This document shows, piece by piece, positions 23,367-32,488 of a stretch of DNA of 36,664 bases. The DNA lies in the NCBI GenBank assembly GCA_938030905.1, contig CALHIW010000013.1:1-36664 (forward strand), in the 5' to 3' direction. The DNA is from Candidatus Methanomethylicia archaeon. GTDB lineage: Archaea; Thermoproteota; Methanomethylicia; CALHIW01. Numbering within the stretch: the first letter of the stretch is position 1; every line of letters starts with the position of its first letter. The position numbers and the translations under genes are program-made. The notes beneath the pieces are model-generated. The model ran no database searches. It had not been told where the DNA came from and saw only the letters and a program-made list of their open reading frames with translations.

Positions 23367-24719
23367 CTAATAAGATTGCTTGGTCTTCATGGCTTCATTA
23401 ATCATTCTAATTTCAGCCTTTACAACTTCATCCCATGATCCATAAGTTTCTAAGAGCTTGAGAGTTAACATATCTTCGTGCAGCTCAGCTAATCTATCTA
23501 AATCCATTTTTAAGGATATTAATAATTTTATAAGCCATAGCATTAATATCATACTCCGAAACGGTTAGAACAGCTTTAATACCACTATAAGTAGACTTTA
23601 TTGCTGGAATATCATATGCAACTACAGTTGTTCCAAGAGCTAAACTTTCCAAAACAATTAGAGGAAAAGCATCTTTATGTGATGGATAAATAAGAGTTCT
23701 TGCCTTAGATATGATTTTAATATGATTATTTCTATCTACATATCCTAAATACTCCACATTTTTACTAAGATTAAACCTTCTCAGCAATCTTTCAAACTCC
23801 CCCCTTACCCTTTGCTTAGTGAAAGCGCCAGTTATAATTAGCTTTGCATCTGGAAGCTTTGATATTACTTTACGCCAAATATAGGGTATTTCTAAAACTC
23901 CTTTTTCACATGTAAGCCTAGCTGAAAATACAGCATAGTTGTCTTTAGTATAACTCCTATACTTAATTAATTCATTATCGTAAGCATTAGATGGATGTAA
24001 AAACCCTACTACACTTACAATATTTCCTTAGCCCTGAAACTATAAATGGAGCTTCGGAAACTGAAGCTATGAACCCCAATCTAGGGCTTCTAATAATATC
24101 ATTATATACTTTCTTTATGTACATATTAGTATATGAGGCTAAGAGATGCTTTATGCTTAATCTAAGTATATTCCACTTCTCCATGGAAAGAAAGTGAAAC
24201 ATAACCTTTAAATTTTCATAGTAAGGTTCAAGCTGAAGCAAAATACCAAAGGGTTTTTTGGAGCTTGTTAGCAATATAGCTTGCCATAATTACAGCATCC
24301 ATAGCTTCATGGAGGGAGTATATGAAGTCCACCTTAAATGTTTTTATATCCTCCAGGTACTTGTTTGAGGTTTCATACTCAATCTTCCTAATCCTTAATA
24401 GTTTATGAGCTGTCACTCTCCTTTTAAGATCAATCTCTACCTCATCTAATACTTCTTCCAATATATTCCATACATTACTAGGAATAATAACTCCCTTTAT
24501 GGATAGGTAGTTAAATATCTTGTTGAATTCATTTAGAATGTCTTCCCTATTAGCTAAGCCAATACGTATTTTAGCTAGTACATCACTATATAATTCATTA
24601 TATGGTATAAATAGTACTGGCTCAACATTATAATTAATGTAACGTGTAATAACATTAAAAGCTCTTCTTGCACCGCCGCCAAGCTCTAAGAAGGGGTTTG
24701 CAACTACTATAAGCCTCAT
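23367..24719 (-). pseudogene. GT4 glycosyltransferase pseudogene with three +1 frameshifts
   Basis: A glycosyltransferase of about 445 residues, read on the minus strand from 24719, is split into four frames. The N-terminus MRLIVVANPFLELGGGARRA is a GT-B donor-domain start with the G-G-G-A-R motif. The pieces join as LQK-PFGILLQLEPYYENL, SGLR-NIVSVVGFLHPSNAYD and INILK-MDLDRLAELHEDML. The C-terminal domain has YAVFSARLTCEKGVLEIPYI, KLIITGAF, YLGYVDR and KDAFPLIVLESLALGTTVV. Each junction is repaired by removing one A: in the run of six A (24254-24259), the run of three (24023-24025) and the run of five (23507-23511). The sequence is otherwise well kept, so decay is recent, or the runs are slippery. 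It probably acted in surface glycan assembly. Confidence 0.85.
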
Positions 24720-24784
24720 TAAACTAAAATGGTTTTCAAGGAATTTAAATATTTTTCGATAATGTTAGAGATACTGATAAGATA

Positions 24785-25450
24785 AGCTCACCATCCTAAA
24801 GGTGGAGTCTGAGGCTTTGATGGATTCTTAAGTAGTTATACTCATATGTTAGGATTTGATCTGTGGCTTCAAAATCTACAATTCCTCTTGATGTGGCATT
24901 TAAATTGTTATGGAGGCTTTTAGATGCTCTTCACTGCTCTGAAGTAGTGCTTTATAGTATTTAAGCTAGGCGATTTCAAAGCTCATGGATACATGAACCA
25001 CCTCCACAGAATCCAGGCTTATTCCCTACATGCCCTCAGGACCATCTTATGAACTTATAGGTGTAAAGGCTAGACTGATACTTGGGCATAAATGGCTATT
25101 ATTTCCCGATTCTACATCAATCACCCCCAAGATAGAGCCATCTACCCCCTGAAGCTTTGCCTCCACCCTATCAATTACTACATGACCCCCTGTTTGGAGG
25201 CCATGATGAGCTAGAGATTCAAACCTATGAATCATAGCCCTACAGCCCCCGCTTACCCTAACAAGCCAACAATGCCCAGCCATCCCCATGCCTAAACAGC
25301 TAAATAAGGATTACCCCAGCCTCAATAAAACATCACTACGTATGAAGAGCCATTTATCCTTACAGCCTCCAAAGCTTAAGGCATCCATAAATACTAACCC
25401 AAAGAAAGCCTGAAGGAGTTTCTAAAAACCTTATCTTGTCAGTATCATAT
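24785..25450 (-). pseudogene. IS6-like DDE transposase relic
   Basis: A heavily decayed transposase, minus strand. In changing frames one can read VEAKLQGVDGSILGVIDVES, the first DDE strand, then EIIAIYAQ, then MVLRACRE and NKPGFC, corresponding to the second DDE region. The end reads ATDQILTYEYNYLRIHQSL, a typical C-terminal pattern of IS6-family transposases of hyperthermophilic archaea. Stops and frame changes are frequent. The family call rests on pattern recall only. Confidence 0.5.
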
Positions 25451-25458
25451 TAGAAGCT

Positions 25459-25523
25459 ATGTGAACTTTAGATGTGAAAGTATATTAGTTAATGGTTTAA
25501 GTTAACAAACTAGCATTAAATGG
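25459..25523. repeat. Dispersed repeat, copy B
   Basis: Matches 9871-9932 over about 62-65 bases with a near-perfect 22-base core (GAACTTTAGATGTGAAAGTA with one extra T against copy A). It lies immediately outside the 5' side of the minus-strand IS6-like relic and could be that element's terminal segment. Confidence 0.45.
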
Positions 25524-25893
25524 GTTTGCTGAAAACTTCAATAATTAAGTTAGGTCTGCGTGTGATTCTTCTAATTTTCTTTTACTTATATTGTTTATGA
25601 GTCTAGAACTCTTTATTTGTCTGATGGGAAGATGCCTTCTTTACATGTCTTCATGAGGGGGATAAAGGGTATAAAAGGGATAAGCAATAATTATGAGGTT
25701 TGAGAATTTATAATCTAGATATAGCTTAAGCAGGTTGTTATGGAAGTTGTTAAGTAAATAATAGGTATAAGATACTGAGCTTGATAGATTAAGGGTAAGC
25801 TTAGGCTTGATGAGGAGTCTAGACTTAGTAGTAAAGATGAAAGATTGCAGCTTCATAAGAAGTACCAATGTGTAGATTTCTATTATTTCGTCC
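25524..25893. other. Stretch without recognisable gene
   Basis: About 370 bases between an IS relic and the GT2 pseudogene. Short plus-strand runs such as RLDEESRLSSKDERLQLHKK (near 25800-25860) look coding-like, but stops surround them. A minus-strand open frame at 25641-25868 does not look like a protein. Confidence 0.35.
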
Positions 25894-26743
25894 TTAATAT
25901 CTAGTGTATAAATACTTTGTGGGGCATAAGTACCCCTGAAGTTTACCAGCCTCAGTAACCATTACGTAAGGAATTATTAATGGATTACCTCTACTTATAG
26001 ATGCAATAATTGATTTCAATATGTTTTTAATTATTAATTTATAAATTGATTTGCTATTAATGAATTCCATCATTTTAATACCAGCTGAATTCCATCTAGA
26101 TTTCTTAAATGCTTCCTACATAGATGTAGGAGTATAATGCTTTGCAGTATAGTCTAATAGTATCCTCCACTTGTATCCTTGAGTAACTACGTGTCTAAGT
26201 AAATGATAATCTTCATATGCTGCAAGCCATGCTGGTGGGTTCCAGCTTGCAACTATATCAGTTATTAGATATTGTATTTGTAGTATAACCTCTAAAAGCA
26301 TAGGGATTTATAGATGTTACATCAATAATTCTACTTGGATATATTTTATATAACCTTTTTAAATTCCAGAGAGAATATTCAGTAGCGTACGTTAAGTTTA
26401 TATTTATATGTAATCCATGAACTGCACCTACACCACCATCTAGTATGCTTGTAAGTTTAGTAAACCATCCACTAGTTAACTCAATATCGTCGTCGATAAA
26501 TACAAAGGAGTCCGTATCAACATACTTAACTCCGAGTCTTCTTGCATATGCAAGCTTAGCTCTAGTCTTCACTATAATAGCATCTGGAAAAATTGATTTA
26601 ATAGTATGAACTGTATCATCATATGAATAATTATCAACAACTACCAAATGACAAATAGGTACTTCACGTTTAATTGATGATAGACATCGTTTAAACCATG
26701 GTTTACAACTATTATACGTACACATCACAGCATCCAGTACCAT
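25894..26743 (-). pseudogene. GT2 glycosyltransferase pseudogene
   Basis: Family 2 glycosyltransferase (GT-A fold), read on the minus strand from the Met codon at 26743. The N-terminus VLDAVMCTYNSCKPWFKRCL, then LVVVDNYSYDDTV and the DxD motif FVFIDDDIELTSGWF, are typical. Near 26260 a one-base shift breaks the frame: NPYAFRGYTTNTI continues as LITDIVASWNPPAWLAAYED, which is the usual acceptor-side GEDxxL-like region. At 26116-26118 an in-frame TAG follows YTPTSM, and the frame continues open with EAFKKSRWNSAGIKMMEF to a TAA at 25894. The full product would be about 280 residues. It is inactive unless both defects are bypassed. Likely role was in the surface glycan cluster. Confidence 0.8.
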
Positions 26744-26950
26744 ACATACTAAATTTACTAAAGAAACTTATAAACTGTAAACTTAGTTGCAGTTAAGGTT
26801 TATGGAGCATATTGGATAGACTAACTTAAACAATGCCTTGCCACATGATTTCGCTTTTTATACTTCTTTACTGGTCCTAGTCTAAGTTACAAATGCTTTT
26901 CGAATTGCGAATCAAGGTAAAACAGTGGAGGTCATTCCTTCGCTATAAGA

Positions 26951-26984
26951 AAGCTTAATTACGCAACAAAACAACATTAAGCTT
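26951..26984. repeat. 9-bp inverted repeat beside an IS relic
   Basis: AAGCTTAAT and ATTAAGCTT are perfectly complementary around a 16-base spacer. It lies just upstream of the plus-strand transposase relic and may mark that element's edge or be a hairpin in the intergenic region. Confidence 0.4.
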
Positions 26985-27029
26985 CCTAACATAAGGTTAA
27001 GAGATATATTGATAGGATAGAATATATGT

Positions 27030-27760
27030 TTTAGATGATGATGTTAAGATAAGGCTTTGGGTTCAAGGAATGTTTTCTTTGGAGAGTTTGTTTAGATGTT
27101 TAAGTGGTTTCTCGAAGCTGTTAGAAAGCTAAGATATTTAAGCATAATGAGGATTCGCTTACTCATAAGGTTAGCTGTATTAATGGCTGTTTAAGTTACG
27201 GGTTATGACCATTATGTTGGCTCAGATCCTTAGGTCAAGGCTCTGCTATTATTGGTTCAAAGTTAGGAAGCTCCAGTCTATGTAAGCTAGGTAAGAGGGA
27301 TATTGCAGTTAATGAAGCAAACTGAGGGTGGAAAGCTGTGACTATTTGTTGCTACAGTGTGAATTCCAAAGAATAGCCGTACATGCTAACTAATAGTGTT
27401 CAGCAATGAATACTGTATATGTTCTTAAAGAGGATTAGGCTCTACCTTATAAGTCATTAATTCTAGTTGATAAGGCTCATGGTATTTGAATGTTCCTTAA
27501 GAGCTTTAGGATCAAATAGACACATATTACTGCGGATTAAGAAACGGGATTGAAAAGCTATTCAGAGCTCTGAAGGATAGGATGAAGGTTTCACAATAAC
27601 TTTCCATCTAAGAGGGAGAAGGAAAGATTAGGAAAATTTTGATGACTGATGTTTGCTATTTCCTCAAAAGCTAAGGATTTACCTTTAGTACTATTGGAGG
27701 CTATGGCTTTAGATAAGGCGATCATTGCATTTAAAGCCGGCAGTGTATCTGAGGTTATTA
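27030..27760 (+). pseudogene. IS6-like DDE transposase relic, second copy
   Basis: A decayed transposase on the plus strand. Recognisable strings in changing frames are LGKRDIAVNEA (first DDE strand region, about 27290-27320), VESCDYLLLQCEFQRIAVHA (27330-27385), SLILVDKAHGI (about 27450-27490, second Asp), and LRNGIEKLFRALKDRMKV (27535-27590) with HNNFPSKREKERLGKF. The last is the catalytic Glu region of IS6-like transposases (R-N-x-I/V-E-x-x-F-x-x-L-K-x-R). Many stops. It belongs to a similar family as the relic at 24785-25450, but in opposite orientation, so the two flank the GT2 pseudogene. Confidence 0.55.
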
Positions 27761-27969
27761 GGATAAATATAATAATAGTATTCTTACAGAAACTGAATAT
27801 AGTTTAATTAAAAATTCAATAAAAAATTAATTTGCAATGAAGAATTACATAGAAAATTAGAGGCTATACTCACATACAGCTTGTAAGTTTCCTACATACG
27901 AAAATTTTATTAAAACTATAAAAACACTTAAGACAGTAAAAATATAAATTTTAAAGTTTCACTTCTACT

Positions 27970-28992
27970 ATGACCCATATAGTTTATATAGTTGATTCAC
28001 TATCTTCATTTAGACTACGTGACTATAAGATACTTAAGGAGATGGGATTTAAAATAGAGGTTGTAGAGGCACAATCAATTATTAGATTAGCGAGTAAAAG
28101 CTTTATTAAAGGTTTTAAGGGGGATGTTTTTTATGCATGGTATGCTACCTCACCCGGTCTTACAGCAGTAATTTTAGGTAAATTTTACCGAAAGCCAAGC
28201 ATCGTAAATGTTGCTGGATTTGAAGTCTGTAAGCAAGAAGATATTGGATACGGTTTAAGAATAACCAACCCTGAAAAAGTTAAATATGTAAAGTATACTT
28301 TACGAAATGCTACAAGAATTATTGCTGCTTCTCAATATTTAGCTGATGTGATTAATGAAGTTGAACCTCAATCTAATACTGAAGTTATATACAATAGTGT
28401 TGATACTTCTAAGTTTTCCCCCTCACAAGCCTTAACCAAGAAAAGATTACTTGTAAGTATTGGAATTTTATCCAAGGAAAATATTGTTAAAAAGGGCTTC
28501 CATACTTTACTTAATGCTATGCCGATTATTCTGAAGCATGATAAAAATATTAGGTTAATACTTATTGGAGAGAAGAGAGATGGCTACCCAATACTACTTA
28601 GAATGGTGAAAAAACTAAAAATTGAGAATAACGTTACTTTCACAGGGTTCATTGATGAAGATATGCTGATATCTATTCTAAGAAAAGCAATGGTATATGT
28701 GCATCCAGCTGGTCATGAAAGCTTTGGTATCTCTATAGCTGAGGCTATGAGCTGCAGCTTACCAGTTATAACAACTAGAAGAGGAGCTATACCAGAGGTT
28801 GTTGGTGATGCTGGATTATATGTTCCATTTAATGATGAATACTCACTAGCTGAAAACATTCTAACACTACTAAGCAATGAAGAACTTAGAAGAGAACTCT
28901 CTGTAAAGGCTAGGGAGAGAGTTGTTAAAATGTTTGATGTAAGGATTAGAGCTAAAAGATTAAAGGAGTTAATTAGCAGAGTTACAGCTTAA
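27970..28992 (+). CDS. GT4 family glycosyltransferase
   Basis: Intact glycosyltransferase of 340 residues with the GT-B fold, probably adding sugars to a lipid carrier or surface glycan. The N-terminal acceptor domain (THIVYIVDSLSSFRLRDYKI) is followed by the linker TEVIYNSVDTSKFSPS. In the donor domain LLVSIGILSKENIVKKGFHT, VTFTGFIDEDM and HPAGHESFGISIAEAMSCSL contain the E-x7-E motif that binds the nucleotide sugar, and ITTRRGAIPEVVGDAG follows. Donor and acceptor are unknown. It is flanked by an IS relic upstream and the wecC-like gene downstream, convergent. An A/T block (AATATAAATTTTAAAG) about 25-30 bases upstream is a probable TATA box. Confidence 0.88.
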   Translation: MTHIVYIVDSLSSFRLRDYKILKEMGFKIEVVEAQSIIRLASKSFIKGFKGDVFYAWYATSPGLTAVILGKFYRKPSIVNVAGFEVCKQEDIGYGLRITNPEKVKYVKYTLRNATRIIAASQYLADVINEVEPQSNTEVIYNSVDTSKFSPSQALTKKRLLVSIGILSKENIVKKGFHTLLNAMPIILKHDKNIRLILIGEKRDGYPILLRMVKKLKIENNVTFTGFIDEDMLISILRKAMVYVHPAGHESFGISIAEAMSCSLPVITTRRGAIPEVVGDAGLYVPFNDEYSLAENILTLLSNEELRRELSVKARERVVKMFDVRIRAKRLKELISRVTA

Positions 28993-29014
28993 AGATTTCC
29001 TTAACTATATTAAC

Positions 29015-29057
29015 CATTCTTCATAAATCCCTCCATTATTAAATGATGGAGAGAATG
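29015..29057. terminator. Hairpin between convergent GT4 and wecC-like genes
   Basis: CATTCT (29015-29020), ten unpaired bases, CTCCAT (29031-29036), a 9-base loop, then ATGGAG-AGAATG (29046-29057) uninterrupted. The two 6-base stems stack with a bulge on one side. It begins 22 bases after the GT4 stop, so a transcription-end or mRNA-stability role is possible. Confidence 0.3.
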
Positions 29058-29166
29058 AAGGTTTACTAATTCATTGAATACCTTTCTCATCTCTACCAAT
29101 ATGGATTTGTTTATACTACCTTGACAAATCAGTCTTTACCGTTTTAGGTCTCTCAATAGATGCTTT

Positions 29167-30510
29167 TTATATATTACCAACACCTAAATAAACGAATCCT
29201 AACTTCGAAACCTCCTTACTCAAAACATTCCTTCCATCTATGATTACCCTGCACCTCATTTCTCTTGCCATCTTTTCTAAATTAAGGCTCTTAAATTCCT
29301 CATGATCAGTTGCGATTATTACAGCATCAATGCCTTTAAAATCCTCTTTCCATTTAGCTCCGAATTTTTCTGCGTCTCCTCTACTGCAGAGAGGATCGTA
29401 GGCGTAAACCTCAACATTCCGTTTCTTTAGTTCTCTTATTATTTCTAAAGCTGGACTATTTATGAATTCCTTAACGCCACCCCTAAAACTTAATCCTAAA
29501 ACCAAAATTCTGCTACCATTTAAAAGCTTCTCAACTTCGTTAAGTCCCTTTATTGCCAGCTCAACTATATGCTTCGGCATTGCATCGTTTATCTCTCTTG
29601 CAGTTCTTATAAGTCTTGGATTTGTCTTTTTAGCTAAGTTTATTACAAACCAAGGATAGACTGGAATACAGTGTCCGCCAACACCGGCTCCAGGCATGTG
29701 GAGATGACAGTAGGGCTGGGTGTTTGCAGCTTTAAAGATCTCTAAAGCATTTAACCCATGCTCTTCACACCATAAGGCCAACTCATTTGCTAGGGCAATA
29801 TTAACGTCTCTGTATATCCCCTCAAAAACCTTGACAGCCTCGGCGGTTTTTATTGAGCTAACTGGGATAACCCCCTTCTTGTTTATTGCCTCATAGATTC
29901 CAATAACAGCTTCAAGGGTTTCCTTATCACTTGCACCAACTATCTTTGGATATTTTTCAGTTATATCTCTTATTGCGGTCCCGCTCATTACCCTTTCAGG
30001 AGCGTGGGCTAAACCAAATTCTCCAAGCTTTAATCCACTTTTCTCTAGAATTGGAATTAAGCTTTCAGTAGTGCCTGGGGGCATTGTAGCCTCGGTTATA
30101 ACTATATCTCCCTTCTTCAAACCTTGAGAAATTTTATAGGTAACATCATAAACAGGCTCAAGCTTAATTTCCCTGTCATTAGCTAAGGTTGGAACCAGAA
30201 TTACCATAACATCTGCCTTTTTTGCTGCTTCAACACCATCATTTGTGGCTTCTAGCCTACCCTCCTCAACGTTTCTTCTTACGAGTTCATCTAATTCAGG
30301 CTCTTCTTTAATGTGATTTTCTCCCTTATTTACCATCTTAACAATTTTTTCGTTAACATCAACACCTACTACCTTAGTGTGTTCTGCAAATATAGCGGCT
30401 AAGGGCAATCCAATCCTACCAAGACCATAAACAGCTATAGAAACCTTTCCTTCTTTAAGGACCCTCTTAACCTCCTCCCTATTCAGACCAATCAGCTTCA
30501 CCTCAATCAC
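29167..30510 (-). CDS. wecC: UDP-N-acetyl-D-mannosamine dehydrogenase (nucleotide-sugar dehydrogenase)
   Basis: NAD-dependent UDP-sugar dehydrogenase of 447 residues, which oxidises C6 of the sugar, here probably UDP-ManNAc to UDP-ManNAcA, a building block of surface polysaccharides. The NAD-binding motif VYGLGRIGLPLAAIFAEH is at 28-45. VPTLANDREIKLEP, ITEATMPPGTTES and APERVMSGT follow. The catalytic Cys281 is in GAGVGGHCIPVYPWF. The C-terminal domain has LVLGLSFRGGVKEFINSPA and YAYDPL. The start is a GTG at 30510; a second GTG at codon 4 is possible. The upstream frame of a dehydrogenase relic ends 8 bases inside this gene, showing a former coupled operon. The epimerase that makes the substrate is encoded 2 kb away. 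Confidence 0.88.
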   Translation of the reverse strand: MIEVKLIGLNREEVKRVLKEGKVSIAVYGLGRIGLPLAAIFAEHTKVVGVDVNEKIVKMVNKGENHIKEEPELDELVRRNVEEGRLEATNDGVEAAKKADVMVILVPTLANDREIKLEPVYDVTYKISQGLKKGDIVITEATMPPGTTESLIPILEKSGLKLGEFGLAHAPERVMSGTAIRDITEKYPKIVGASDKETLEAVIGIYEAINKKGVIPVSSIKTAEAVKVFEGIYRDVNIALANELALWCEEHGLNALEIFKAANTQPYCHLHMPGAGVGGHCIPVYPWFVINLAKKTNPRLIRTAREINDAMPKHIVELAIKGLNEVEKLLNGSRILVLGLSFRGGVKEFINSPALEIIRELKKRNVEVYAYDPLCSRGDAEKFGAKWKEDFKGIDAVIIATDHEEFKSLNLEKMAREMRCRVIIDGRNVLSKEVSKLGFVYLGVGNI

Positions 30511-30874
30511 CTAGTCTAACAGCTTTGCTCCCCTTGGTATTTTCTAAGGTCTTTATAGCAATTTTTAAGGCATGCAATTTATCTTTTTCAGACACAATCA
30601 ACCCTCCCATTTACAATACATTCAATGAAATACTTAAACTCTACTTTTAAAGGCTCCATTTTCTGACTCTTTACTTCTCTCATCCATTTCTCATCACATA
30701 TTCCACGTAATCTTTAAAAGTCTTCGTTTCAAACTGGAGGCAACTTCTTTAGTTCTCTTGAAGTTTGTATCTGTCACTTCAATTAGTTTAATTTCCCCCT
30801 CTAGCTAATTCTGAATAGATTCTGGCATGATGAAAACCTATATTTTCGACGTCAACAACTCCGACTTTTATCAT
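30503..30874 (-). pseudogene. Gfo/Idh/MocA oxidoreductase pseudogene with internal deletion
   Basis: On the minus strand an ATG at 30874 begins IKVGVVDVENIGFHHARIYS, the Rossmann start of a Gfo/Idh/MocA sugar dehydrogenase (G-V-G-x-x-G-x-x-H, here with the first two glycines changed to Asp and Glu). A +1 G in a run of five breaks the frame; the text continues as EIKLIEVTDTNFKRTKEVAS, then QFETKTFKDYVEYV. The middle of the protein, about 200 residues, is missing. The C-terminal piece resumes with EPLKVEFKYFIECIVNGR and SEKDKLHALKIAIKTLENTK, ending KGSKAVRLGD at a TGA at 30503-30505, inside the wecC start region. Such enzymes act beside wecC/wecB in pathways to acetamido-sugar acids, so a modified-sugar branch was probably lost. 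Confidence 0.7.
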
Positions 30875-30889
30875 GATAACACTATTTGA

Positions 30890-32370
30890 AATCTAATAAA
30901 ACTTCGCTCATAAATAAGACTTTGGGTACTATGTAATTATAGGTTGCTCTCTCTGTTATGCTTATCTTAGTGAATGACTTGTTATGGATATAAGTGTTTC
31001 AAATTAATTATGAAGTGGTTGTTAGTGTACCTTATGAGGACTATGACAAGTATGTTTCTAAGCTCTTCTGTTGAGACTAGTGTATCAATTTATGTTTGTA
31101 TATTTGAAACTCCATCAGTCTCTCTATTTGGTTTGTAATGTAGGTATTTCTACATCTTCTATTACTAGCTTGTAAAGAGAATCATGAAGCCTATGTTTCT
31201 AACTGTAAATGATGATTATTTAGTAGCCTTCTTCCTCAAGGTCATCAGCTATCTTGCAGAGCCTCTAAGTATCTTTCAATTCTAGCTTTCAGCCATTTCA
31301 TCTCTTCTTTACCAAGTTTACCAGCATGAGGAATACTTATTGACTGCTTCTCGACATCTGTCTTCTTTGAGTTATTCTAGAGGTTGGTGTAGATGTTTCA
31401 GGTATGTAGTATGCTCAGCCACCCTTTTAGCCTTAACAACATTTATTAATTCCCATCATCTAATATAAGGATCTTAGCCTTTAATGTGGCTATTTACCGC
31501 TAATCCAGATGTAAAGCCTTCAAATAGGAGTACATGAACATTACTCATTCCCACTCTAACACTCTTACTTCTGCGGAGCAGCATCACCATTCCAGACTTA
31601 CCATTCATCCTTGCCATGGAAGCTTGGAAGTCATCTCCTCTAAGAAGCTATGGCAGTCCCTTTGAGAAGTTTAATAGTAGTATTGATTCCCTGAAGGCAG
31701 CCTTATAACTCACTGAAACGAACTCTAGGAGCTTCATTCAGACATCGTAGAGTACCTATTATGTCTACATCTAAGAGCTCAAGAGTTAAGAGTCTGCCTT
31801 CTCTGTGATTTCCTCACCTTGAACCATCTTTCCTGCATCTGTGATTAGGATTTTTCAGTATAAGCTATACCTTCCGTAGAGATAATTATGGGAATCTTTT
31901 TACCTGCAAGCTGATTGATAAGCTGCTTCTCCTCAACTTAATCAGCTGGGTGAGGTTTCTCTAAACATAAATAACCATTAGAATGCTCAATGAGATATAA
32001 AAAGATCCATAGTAGTGAAGTGATATACTCTTTCAGGCTTATTTTTATCTTCGTATTATATGCATAATATAGAGAAAATGAAAGGTAGGCCTAAAAGCTA
32101 ACTTACAACTGCACACCATGAATTTTTCTGAAAAGTAGCTTAAGTTTTATAGGCTGAGGACAAAATTTCTTAGGAGGCCGCAGAAGATAAATCTCAAAGA
32201 GGAGGTATGAGGTGATAGTTTTAATATCAATAAAATTCTACTCTATATAATGTATTCAAAAATTTGACCTGAACTATTACTTCATGGAGGTTTTCAAGGG
32301 AATAAATTCATTTCCTTCAGTCCCGGAGGACACATAACCTAACTATGTAAGCTGGCAGATTTTTGGGATA
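30890..32370. other. About 1.5 kb of unidentified gene relics
   Basis: No open frame of note. The minus strand between about 31050 and 31950 gives coding-like runs in shifting frames (IPHAGKLGKEEMKWLKARIE, MSNVHVLLFEGFTSGLAV, KKIPIIISTEGIAYTEKI) interrupted by many stops. This is consistent with an old decayed gene or transposase. I cannot name it. The stretch 32000-32370 shows nothing except A/T-rich promoter-like sequence at 32371-32383 for the next gene. Confidence 0.4.
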
Positions 32371-32474
32371 TCTTTTTATATTAAAGTTTTTATACTGAAT
32401 GGCCTGTTTAAAAAGGGTAGTGAATAAGGGAATAGTAAAACTGGTAGGAAGAGGAGTAGTAAGGACATGAAAAT

Positions 32475-32482
32475 GGAGGTGA
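32475..32482 (+). promoter_or_regulatory. Strong Shine-Dalgarno sequence of the wecB-like gene
   Basis: GGAGGTGA ends 6 bases before the ATG at 32489, the best ribosome-binding site in the window. TATA-like TTTTTATATT at about 32372-32381 would give a leader of roughly 80 bases. This differs from the leaderless style of the core genes. Confidence 0.65.
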
Positions 32483-32488
32483 ATAAAA

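Noticed and set aside
25641-25868. Minus-strand open frame of 75 codons
   Set aside because: Composition is Leu/Ser/Tyr-rich from reversed A/T sequence, with no start signal; it looks like a chance frame among relics.
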